A DNA stretch of 64,000 bases from Astragalus membranaceus. Taxonomy: Eukaryota > Streptophyta > Magnoliopsida > Fabales > Fabaceae. Where the stretch lies: positions 122,526,989-122,590,988 of the forward strand of contig CM076848.1 of the NCBI GenBank assembly GCA_039519185.1, in the 5' to 3' direction. The number at the start of each line of letters is the position of its first letter. Position 1 is the stretch's first letter. A program made the translations under genes and the position numbers. The notes under the pieces are model-generated. The model saw nothing but the letters and a program-made list of their open reading frames with translations. It had not been told where the DNA came from and made no database searches. Positions 36,044-45,790 of the stretch are shown one piece after another.

Positions 36044-37226
36044 CGGATTCACGTGGCCAGCCAGATTTCTCAACGTAGATTAGTCATCGGTAAAGCCGGT
36101 AAATACATGCACCAATAACATTGTATCCAAAAAAAATATATTCAATATATAATTATAAAAAATATCAAATGTGAAACTAAAAACAAACAATAACTTAAAA
36201 TTTATAAAAATAATATATAACACATCAAGAAAAATTATGCACTATAACGTAATTTTTTTTATCGTAGTTCATTCATTAAGTCTTATTACAATTGTCTTTA
36301 AAGTATATTGAATATTGTAGGTTACTTTTTATAAGAAAAGATATTTTCTTTCTATTCAATTTAAATATATAAGACATTTTTGATGAAAAAAAGTATTATT
36401 ATAGTCAAAGAAAGAAATGAATGGACGGATAATGATAAAAGGAAAGTTCAACACAATTTCCGTGCCAAGAACATTATCACTTCCGCACTTAGTCCCGATG
36501 AATTTTTCAGAGTGTCAAATTGTAAAACTGCTCAAGAAATGTGGGACAACATTCAAGTCACTCATGAAGGTACTAGTGAGGTAAAAAGAGCAAGAACAAA
36601 TAGTCTCATCCGGGAATATGAATTATTCAGAATGAATCAAGGAGAAACTATACAAGAAATGCAAAAGAGGTTCACTCACATAGTGAATAAATTGGGTTCA
36701 TTAGGAAAATCATTTCCTGCCGAAGACCTGATCAACAAAGTGTTGAGATGCCAAAACAGAGAATGGCAACCAAAGGTAACTACGATAACTGAATCAAGAA
36801 ATTTAGCTACCATGACTCTCGCCACCCTGTTTAGAAAACTACTAGAGCACGAGTTAGAGCTCACTCGTCTAGCAGAGCATGAAGAAAAAGACAAGAAAAA
36901 GAAATGCTTAGCTCTCAAGGCTTCCAGCTCAAATCCACCTAATGATAGTGATGACTCAGAAAATGAAGATGATGAATATGATGAGAATATGGATCTAATG
37001 GTTAGAAAATTCAAAAACTTCATGAGAAGGAAAAGCTTACTCAAAAGGAATTCTCCATCCAAAAGAGTCTCTAGCAAGGAAGACTTCTCAAATCCACCAA
37101 CTTGCTACGAATGTGGCAAATCCGGACACATGAATATGGAGTGCCCGAAATTACAAAGAAAACTATCAAACTTTAAGAAAAAGGGATCCAAAGGAAACAG
37201 GGGTAGAAAAGTGTACATAGCATGGG
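33756..37226 (-). repeat. Large palindrome, right arm (3471 bp)
   Basis: Inverted copy of 30265-33729. It ends at 'catggg' (37226), where the sequence switches to the CACTA Tnp2 pseudogene. The left arm continues with the rest of copia gag, so the left arm is the original context of gag and the right arm the duplicated one. Confidence 0.97.
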
Positions 37227-37246
37227 GATCCGGACACAAAAAGTAG
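36380..37246 (+). pseudogene. gag: Inverted duplicate of copia gag, truncated
   Basis: It repeats the first ~280 codons of the gag at 29930-31111 almost without change, including the CCHC finger. It then runs out of the palindrome at 37226 and ends after a few unrelated codons on Tnp2 antisense DNA. Confidence 0.85.
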
Positions 37247-38957
37247 TCTTCTCATTCGGTGTCATGGAGAAACATGCTTTTGCAAACATAAGATTTTTAC
37301 CTTGATTTGTCTCTTTAGGGTGAAGTTTCTTCATAATGCCCATTTCTTGCAAGTCAAAACGAGCTTTTTCATGATCTCTCGTCTTACCCGGAATATCCAG
37401 CAAGGTGCCAATGATGTTATCAAATATATTCTTCTCTATGTGCATCAAATCAAGGTTATGTCGTAACAAATTGTGCTTCCAATATGGTAGTTCAAAAAAG
37501 ATGGATATTTTCTTCCATGGACCATCATTATACCTTTTTTGAGTCTTACCAAAGACATTTTTAAAGTTTACCAACAACTCTAAGATATCTATATTTTACA
37601 GTCCCATTAAAAGCCCTTGTATTCGATCTATATTTATGATCCATAGGCAAAAATACACGGTGACCCATGTAACACACCTTTCGACTATGCTTCAAATAAG
37701 TCGAATTGGTATCATAATTACAACATGGACATGCTAATTTCCCTTTAGTACTCCACCCACTCAACATAGCGAGGCCAGGAAAGTCGCTAATAGTCCACAA
37801 CAATGCTGCTCTCATTTGAAAAGATTGATTTAGTGAGGCATCATATGTTTCTACTCCTACGTCCCATAAAACCTTCAAATCTTCAATCAATGGTTGGAGG
37901 TACACATCAATGTTATTCCCGGGTGAAAATGGTCCAGGAATAAGTAAAGATAACATAGAATACTCAGCCTTCATGCACCACTAAGATGGGAAATTATATG
38001 GTATCAATACAACGGGCCAAGTACTATGAGACGGGTTCATGGATTTAAAAGGATTAAATCCGTCACTAGCCAGCCCAAGTCTTATGTTGTGTGAATCAGC
38101 AGCAAAGTTAGAATGGCGCTTATTAATGAGTCGGCTGTCTTTGAGCACATAAATAACCTTTGAAGTCGAGGAATCAAGGGAAAGTGACTCAAAACTTTAT
38201 TAGGAACTTTATGAGCTTTATTGTTTTCCTCAACTTGATAATCTCCTTCGGTATTGAGAACCCACTGTGGAAAACCGCAAACAGAGCAAGAAGTGGCATT
38301 CTCATGATCTTTCCAATATAACATGCAATCATTAGGACAAGCATCGATCTTTTTATAATCAAGACCTAGGTCCATTATCATGCCTCTGGTTTTATTGAAT
38401 GTTTCAGGAATGTTCAACTGAGGCATAGCTTCTCTCAAAAGCTCTAAGAGAGCATTGAATGATGCATTGCTCCAACCATAAAGACACTTCAACAAATATA
38501 GTCGAATGGTGAACGATAATTTAAAGAAGTTTTTGCAACCCGGGTACAACTCTTGTTTTTCTTCTTCTAAAAGTCCATAGAACTTTTTAGCACCTTCACT
38601 GAGGCCTTCATTAACTTCACATTCTTCATGTGCGACATATCTGAATCTTTCATATAGTAGTCCATCTACATCATCAATTTCGTCATCTTCATTTGTGCCA
38701 CCATCAAGACCATTGGGGTCTATACGCTTTTCACCATGACGAATCCAGACATCATATCCTCTTTCAAATCCAAAATATACCAAATGATTAAATACAACTG
38801 CCCTTGTCTTCCAAAAAGCATTGTGACACACAATACATGGGCATAGAATCTCTTTTCCTTGGGGTTTTCCTATGGTGTATGCATAACTTAGGAAAAAATC
38901 AACACCAAGAATGTACTCTGGGCTATCTCTTGCTGATTTCATCCACTCATTGTCCAT
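37232..38957 (-). pseudogene. tnp2: CACTA (En/Spm) Tnp2 transposase, broken
   Basis: On the - strand it starts MDNEWMKSARDSPEYI, the transposase-associated N-terminal domain (PCIVCHNAFW zinc-binding pair). Tnp2 motifs follow: LYLLKCLYGWSNASF, ACPNDCMLYWKDHE with CSVCG, then DVYLQPLIEDLK, ACPCC, and the DLMHIEKNIFDNIIGTLL block. There are frame changes near 38105 and 37570 and a stop near 37980. It ends abruptly where the palindrome begins, losing the C-terminal part. It identifies CACTA-2 and its - orientation. Confidence 0.9.
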
Positions 38958-39312
38958 CGAGTTTACTAGAATAGTAACAAATAAGGTTGAAGAATATCAA
39001 ACTGTTAACAAATACATAATGAAAAGAACTATCACAACACAAACAAAACACAAACCAATTCCTTCCAACTCACAACACAAACAAAACTCATTTATTTTTT
39101 AATATGTATGAATTCCAGCAACTTTGCCACGTTTCCAACAATTACATGTCATGGGGTTACATTCCTCAATCAACATCTGTCACAACTTTTAATGGCGGAA
39201 ATATCAATTTAAAGGAACATTAACTTGCAGCTTTAAGAAAAAAGGAAAGAAACCATAGTACTCAGCTAGGCATAATAAATATACAATAAGGCATACACTT
39301 GATGTTTTCAGT
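38958..39312. other. CACTA-2 upstream of Tnp2
   Basis: AT-rich 5' region of the transposase gene. No motif or promoter is clear. It forms the left flank of the MULE insertion. Confidence 0.4.
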
Positions 39313-39321
39313 TACTATATT

Positions 39322-41084
39322 GGTTAAATTATAGTTTTGGTCCCCTTATTTTTACAAATCTGGACATTTGATCCCTCTATTTTAAAACTCAGATATTTAG
39401 TCCCCCTATTTTAAAAAAATTCAAAGATTTAGTCCAAAAGGGGATTTCTCAGTTTTTTTTGCTGATGTGGCTGCCTGTCCAAAAAAAGCTTATGTTGCAT
39501 TCATTAAATGATGTGGCAGCAAACACAGCTTGCCACACTGTGTGCCACGTCATTTAATGATTCACCTGTCCATGTCAGAAATTTATTATTAAATTATTAA
39601 AACTTATAAATATATTAATTACTAAAATTAAAAAAAAACTAATTAATACCTCACTCTTCTTCAAATCCCAGCATCATCCTCTTCTAAAAAACAACGACAA
39701 TGATTCAACAACAACATTCAATTCAACATTCAACAACAAAGATTCAGCATTCAACATTCTCTCATATCTACTTCGCTCATTCAACATTCAACAATTCTCT
39801 CATCTCAAATCTGAACCTCCAACAATGCATTCTCCATCACCATCGAACTACTTTCTTCAGTCTGGATTTTTCATCTTTGATTTCTGGAATGCTTTGTGGG
39901 ATGTTGAATATTGGGTTAAGGTCCGTGTGGCTGGGCGATTCTTGGTGGGGCGATTTTAGGTAGGGCGATTCTGGGTTAGGGTTTTTTAGGGTTCATCTTT
40001 GCATTATGGGTATCTATCTTAAAAACCAGAACACTAGAACTTCAAAGAAAAAGAAGGTTTTGGTTTTGGAAACAGGGTTTCGATTTCGGATTCGTGAAAC
40101 CGTCTTCACTCTCTCGTATCTCTAATTTCAGAAATAGGGTTTCGATTTTGGAAAGAAGGTTTCGATTTCAGAGAGGGTTTCGATTTCAGAAATTCATCTT
40201 TCGATTTCAGAGAGAGAGAGGGAGCGCTGAGATTCGAATTCTAAAACTGCCATGGATACGATGGTGTGGAGAAGAAAGGAAGAGGAAGAGGAAGAGGAGA
40301 AAAGATGGAAGAGGAAGAGGAGAAGAAAAGAAAGGAAGAGGAAGAGGAAGTTGTGAAGGATGTTGCTGGTTCTGTTGTTCAACATTAGAAGGGGATGATT
40401 GTTGTTGTTCTTTGAATATTGTTGAATATTGAATCTGTTCCTCTAATACTGATGTTGGGATTGTTGTTGTTCTTTGAATATTGGTAAACCCAGAAGTGGA
40501 GGAAGGAGTTTGCAAATCAAGAACTATCGAAATCATAGTTCTTCGAAGAAACGAAATCGCAACCCAGAAACGCATCTTTTAGCAACAACGCTCTCTCATT
40601 GTTAAGAGAGGAAGAAGAAGTTTGTTAAGAGAAGAAGAAGAAGTTTGTTTTTGAATTGAATCGTTAAATCTAGAAACGGTGATTTATTTGATGATGTTTC
40701 ATCATTTAAGAAGTTTGTTTCTTACCTTTTATTTGATGATGATAACGATGATTTACTTGATGATGATAATTCTGGTTTTGTTTTTTATTTTAATATTTTA
40801 TTTTATTTAATTAATATAAGTATTAAGTAATGAGGTGGAATATACACGTGGCATCATTAATTGATATGTGCAAGCTGAGTCAGCTGCCACATCATTTAAT
40901 GAGTGCCACGTCAGCATTTTTTTTAATTGAATGCCAAATCACCAAAAAAAACAGCAGAAAATTCCTCTTTGGACTAAATTTCTTTGATTTTTTAAAATTG
41001 GGAGACTAAATGTCTGAGTTTTAAAATAGGGGGACCAAATGTTTGAATTTTTGATAATAAGGGGACCAAAACTATAATTTAGCC
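39322..41084. mobile_element. Non-autonomous MULE with long terminal inverted repeats
   Basis: The ends read GGTTAAATTATAGTTTTGG and, inverted, GGCTAAATTATAGTTTTGG. The flanking 9-bp TACTATATT is identical on both sides (39313-39321 and 41085-41093), the size expected of Mutator-like elements. The inverted repeats extend ~250-300 bp, including the 'tgccac(g/a)tcatttaatga' block near 39543 and 40890. The middle (39650-40700) has a purine-rich stretch and repeated 'ggtttcgatttc' phrases, but no transposase and no identifiable captured gene. Confidence 0.9.
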
Positions 41085-41093
41085 TACTATATT

Positions 41094-42587
41094 TTACTTT
41101 GTGGAAATGAACAACATAAAAGTTGCACTCAAAACATGAAATACCAACTAAGTGGGACAACAGTTGTTTGCTAACAAGATTCAACTTACGTTTTGAATGC
41201 TAAAGTAAATTAGAACTGGTATTTGTAAAAATAAGTTGTCATATACTTAATTGTAGAAGTGAAATTCAATCTGATAGTAATTAATAAGGGAGCATTGATG
41301 AAATCTAATCGGTACCTTTATATTTGCAAATCGCGGAGAAGTTTTGTTCTCCAGTTCACACGAATCTGAATCACTTGCTCTGTAACCTGATTGTAAACAA
41401 GATAAAGATCAAACAGGACATATAAAACAAAATTCACTAACTGAACACAAAATGGAGCTTATCTGGTTGTTTTTTTGCTTACTTTCCAAACTGAATTCAT
41501 TTCCACTTATTTTTGAATCACCAACTTCCATTATGTCAGTCCCATTTGTCAAGATAAAGAGAACCATGAACTTTTATTTATCTCCAAAAGGGCACCATTA
41601 GTCATCGATGAAATTTGTCATAGTTGAAATTTTTAGCAGTTTTTAAGAAATGTCAACTATGTAAGAAATTTTTATCTGGTTGTAATTCTGTAAATATGTA
41701 AAATTCCAACTTCAAAAAAAAAACTCCTTTCCTTAATGGATTTAGCTTCGTCTAAATTAAGCATTTCACTTAAAGAGTAAAATAAGAAATGTCAACTACT
41801 CAAGTCTCAACCAGTAAGATTTCAGGTTATCCATGATTTGTTGTGCCCATAGCATCAAGTGTCGTTTTTCTCATCAACAATTGAGGTTGTTTACTTTATT
41901 CTCTAAAGTGAGTTGCTCACTTTAGAAGAGTTAAATCCTTCCTTAAAACTATAAGTAATAATTTTCTGTTCTATTCCCAATTCCAAAAATAAACCACCAA
42001 AATCAAATTGGATACAAAAGAAGACAGCCCCTTTTTAGATTAGTATACACCAGCACAGATGTAATACATTAAAGTCTGAGTCCGAAAGTAAAGAAAAAAA
42101 AAATTAAACCTTTGATATTCCGACAGATTTAAACCCTTACAACAAAAAATTAGCATACCATTTCTTCAAAATCCATTCCTTTAATCACTGTTCTTTCCTA
42201 GTCTAGTCTTTCATCCTAATAATAATAATACCATTGCAACATACCATAAAAGAAAAAAGAAAGATCGCTGGAACATCCATAAAAGAAAAAAGAAAGACTG
42301 CTAAACTTACATCCCAAAAAGTAATTAACTATCACAAAAAATCATAACCAACATTCATTTTGGTCTCCCTCTTCTCCACTGCCCTCCTTCCACCAACACA
42401 TTTAAACTGATTCTATTTAGTTAATTAATTTCTCAGTATTTGTTATGTGTATAGGAACATCGATTTTCAACAGAGATGAAAATGTGAAAATTATAACAAA
42501 TGGAAAACGATAGAGTGCAGAGTAACTACTACGAGTTCAAATCCTCCGCCGTCAACGGCGTTAACGAAGGAACCACACAAATTTTTT

Positions 42588-42590
<3 letters not shown>
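41094..42590. other. CACTA-2 interior, no gene recognised
   Basis: AT-rich, with short exons possible on the - strand (for example around 41340-41390), but nothing I can name. It lies between the MULE and the right terminal region. Confidence 0.4.

Positions 42591-42638
<48 letters not shown>
42591..42638 (+). repeat. (GA)n microsatellite in CACTA-2
   Basis: A 48-bp run of GA repeats in the right subterminal area. CACTA-1 has a GA run at the corresponding position near its own right end. Confidence 0.97.
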
Positions 42639-42639
<1 letters not shown>

Positions 42640-42640
<1 letters not shown>

Positions 42641-43258
42641 GAACCAGAGAGAGCCTATTTGGGGGAAATCGTTGGAACCTTGCTGCCTCTTGCTTGGGGA
42701 AATCGCTGAACCCTAAACCCAAAATCGCTGAACTCTTGCTTGGAGAAATCTGACTTCCAAAATCGTTGAAACCTTGCTTGGGGAAATCGTGAATGCTGCC
42801 TTGGTTAGGGTTTTCACGATCTTGGTGTGAACTTAGGGTAATCGCCGAGAACGTGAGGGTTGTGAGTGTTTTTGTGTTACTGTGAACGTGGGTTGTGAAC
42901 TCGGTGAGTGTTTTTGTGAGTTAGAGTGTTTTTGATTTTTTTTGTTTGAAGTTTATTTTTGGGGTTGAATTTTTTTTGGTTTGGCACCAAAAAATTTGGG
43001 GAATCAGAAAACTCGCTAGTATTTAGCGCCCAATTTTTTTAATTTTTAATAATTGTATCTATGTGGCAACGTTTTCGAACCGTTGACTAAAGATTAAACA
43101 AAAAACCTTTGCCGTAGACCTTATGGGAAGGGTTTCAGCCATTGCCATTAAAAAAAATTAAAAAAAAATGAATCAGCAACAGGTTCAAAAAACCGTTGGC
43201 ATTGTTGGCTAAGGCAACGATTTTTTTGGCGTTGCCATAGGGTCCAAATGTTGTAGTG
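42640..43258 (-). repeat. Right subterminal region and TIR of CACTA-2
   Basis: Repeated 'aaatcgctgaacc' phrases are followed by 'aaccgttggc/ggcaacg' motifs that mirror the left end. It closes with 'aaatgttgtagtg' at 43258. Confidence 0.75.
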
Positions 43259-43696
43259 AACTGGTATAAATTTTTTGAGTGTTTCCCTACTCCCATTACT
43301 CTCTATTGCTTGTTTGCTTTTACCTCGTAACATGCTTTTTTTAGTTTCAGAATCCAAGTGAAGATCTTTATAATTGATTTATTGAAAACTTTAACCTTCT
43401 GATGAGAGCTTGAGGAAAATCGTTTCCAAGCATTATCTATCTTCATATCTTTATTGCTTGGAAGACACTTTTTTTATAATGTTTTCCAAAATAGAGGCTC
43501 ATATAAAAGGACTTTTATTTCAGCAAAAGGATACACATATCAACTTAATTTTTCTTGTTATTCTACTACGTTTGAGGTATATGTGTTAATCGGTAACATC
43601 CCAAATTTTGAACGTAAAAAAGTCTAGTATATTAAATTTGATAATATATAAGAGTTACACAACTCTAAGTTCGGATTAAAATATATCATCATATTA
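43259..43696. other. Spacer, no gene recognised
   Basis: AT-rich. A phrase near 43590 ('cggtaacatcccaaatttt') resembles the head of a decayed LTR, but no second end was found. Confidence 0.35.
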
Positions 43697-43705
43697 TACT
43701 TTAAA

Positions 43706-43989
43706 GGCTTAAATATGTTTTAGGCCCCTGCAAATATAGGGTATTTTGGTTTAAGCCCCTGCAAAAAAAATTTTTTGTTAAAAGCCCTTGCAAAATGACA
43801 TATTTTGTTATAAGCCCTTCTATGACTAAAATGTTAGCCTATACATGGAATGCTATGATTGCTGGATATGTTGAGAAGGGTTTATAACAAAATATTTCAT
43901 TTTGCAAGGACTTTTAACAAAAAAAAATTTTTGCAGGGGCTTAAACCAAAACACTCTATATTTGCAGGGGCTTAAAACATATTTAAGCC
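43706..43989. mobile_element. Small MULE hairpin element (Pack-MULE-like MITE)
   Basis: It is 284 bp, with TIRs starting GGCTTAAATATGTTTTAGG that pair along most of the element. A perfect 9-bp duplication TACTTTAAA flanks it (43697-43705 and 43990-43998). The ~60 bp in the loop do not belong to the inverted repeat and read as a pentatricopeptide-repeat fragment. Confidence 0.9.
43823..43883 (+). pseudogene. Captured pentatricopeptide-repeat (PPR) fragment
   Basis: One frame of the hairpin loop gives AYTWNAMIAGYVEKG, a near-consensus plant PPR helix (the family commonly has WNAMIAGYV). Only ~20 codons are present, so it is evidence of gene capture and not of a functional protein. Confidence 0.5.
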
Positions 43990-43998
43990 TACTTTAAA

Positions 43999-44358
43999 AG
44001 TATACATCATTAGAATTCAATCATCATTATGGTCTAAATAAACCACTTACAATCGCAGAGCAGTGGTCGAGCGGTGGCGGAAGCCAACGTCGCAATGTGC
44101 GTTTTAAGATTATTTTAAGCTTGCAACGGTGGGGCGGCGGCAAGGGAAAGTTGTTGCAGCACCTGAGATATGGTTGTTAGAGTCACTACGTACAACGTGG
44201 GTTTTAAGCTTATTTCAAAAAAAATAAATACACGTGGCATATTTTGGTACGACGAATTGATCAAACGACTTAAAACAAGGAAAATGTGTCTACCTTTACC
44301 CGCGCGCAGGGTAGATAACCTCGATCCGTCTTTACAACAACACAAAAGGTGAAACAAA
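43999..44358. other. Spacer, no gene recognised
   Basis: Unique-looking sequence with two GC-rich patches near 44060-44150. It lies between two MULE insertions. Confidence 0.35.
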
Positions 44359-44698
44359 TAAATATTAGGTTTAAATATCATTTGGTCCCTGCAAATACAG
44401 CAAATATCCATTTTGGTCCCAGCAAAAAGAGTTTTGTAAAATAGCCCTTGCAAAATTAAAATTATCCATTTTTCTCCTTGCAAAATTATTATTTTTAAAT
44501 AGTACTTATAAAATTTAAAATTATTCATTTTGGTCCATTCAAAGATAATTGTTTAAAAACCGCCCTTGCAAATTATAAAATTATTCATTTTGCTGCCTGT
44601 GATACATAAGCTTTAAAATGACCCCAAGGACCAAAATGAATAATTTTAAATTTTGCAAGGTGTAATACCCAAAGTAATTAATAATTTGATACCACTAA

Positions 44699-45297
44699 TG
44701 TAACACCCCTTTTCTACCCGGTAATTATTTAATAAAATCAGAGTTACAAAAAAATTTCATACTTCGAAAAGAGATGTCACACATTCAACGATAGTTCAAA
44801 ACGTCACATACGATATATAACACTTTGTCAAAAATACATAACCACGCAGCGGAATAGAAATAAGTTTTCAAAACAATAAAATCATAACGTCCTGAATAGA
44901 CTCCAAATAAATAAAATGCAACAGCCAAAGTCTAGGTTCGTCCCTCCCCTGAGTGTTACATATCAAAGCAAAGGACACCGACTCAGACTAGCGAAGGTAG
45001 CTAAGCCCTCACTCGCAATCACCTGCACGTTACCGCATAGGGGTAACATTCAAACAGAAGGGGTGAGATATCTTCAATATAATAGCGTAAAATGATAGGA
45101 AATATGCTAGAATATGACAACTATATCTACCACTCCACTTCACACATCAAATTATAAACACACGTCAAATTGTAGACGCCACAATCAGTCGCCAAATGTC
45201 ATGTTAATGTATGAATGCAACCCACACCAACGGGCATATGCATGTGGTACCAATTCACCAAAAGTTTTGCCCGTAAATAGAGGCGTCACCAATATTG
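44699..45297 (-). repeat. Inverted LTR pair, left arm (~600 bp)
   Basis: It starts TGTAACACCCC and is preceded by 'gataccactaa', the remnant of a primer-binding site. The arm pairs with 45513-45790 continued at 52143-52465. It ends in 'accaatattgg' at the start of the loop. Confidence 0.9.
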
Positions 45298-45512
45298 GTG
45301 TTATTCGGTGATTGGTGTTTGGTGTGTCACATTGTGACTAATTTTTGGTGATTGTCTGTGTGCATTCTTGGTGTCGCATACAGCATACACATTTATTTTG
45401 GTGAAGGCCTTTGGTCTTGGAGCTGGGTGTGAAAGCTCAATTTTTCTAAAACTAGTGAGCCGGGTGTGAAAGCTCAATTTTTCAAAATTGGTGAGCCGGG
45501 TGTGAAAGCTCT
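45298..45512. repeat. Loop of the inverted LTR pair with three ~28-bp repeats
   Basis: About 215 bp unique to the loop. The phrase 'gagccgggtgtgaaagctc' recurs three times between 45420 and 45510. Confidence 0.8.
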
Positions 45513-45790
45513 CAATATTGGTGACGCCTCTATTTACAGGAAAAACTTTTGGTGAATTGGTACCACATGCATATGCCCTTTGGTGTGGGTTGCATTCATA
45601 CATTAACATGACATTTGGCGACTGATTGTGGCGTCTACAATTTGACGTGTGTTTATAATTTGATGTGTGAAGTGGTAGATATAGTTGTCATATTCTAGCA
45701 TATTTCCTATCATATTACGCTATTATATTGAAGATATCTCACCCCTTCTGTTTGAATGTTACCCCTATACGGTAACGTGCAGGTGATTGC
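45513..45790 (+). repeat. Inverted LTR pair, right arm, inner part
   Basis: Reverse complement of the inner part of 44699-45297. It stops at ATTGC, where the gag-only element is inserted, and resumes at 52143. Confidence 0.9.

Larger units (their letters stand above)
13472..43258 (-). mobile_element. CACTA-2: large CACTA transposon with nested insertions
   Basis: The left end reads CACTACAACATTTTGACTC and the right end, on the other strand, CACTACAACATTTGGACCC. Both subterminal regions carry repeated 'ccgttgcc/ggcaacgg' motifs in opposite orientation, and a CACTA Tnp2 pseudogene sits at 37232-38957 on the - strand. This supports one element whose ends are now 29.8 kb apart because of a nested LTR element, a tandem duplication, a copia element, a palindrome and a MULE. 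The outside triplets do not match (TGA left, AAC right). The ends could therefore belong to two related copies, or a flank may have been altered by the rearrangements. Confidence 0.6.
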
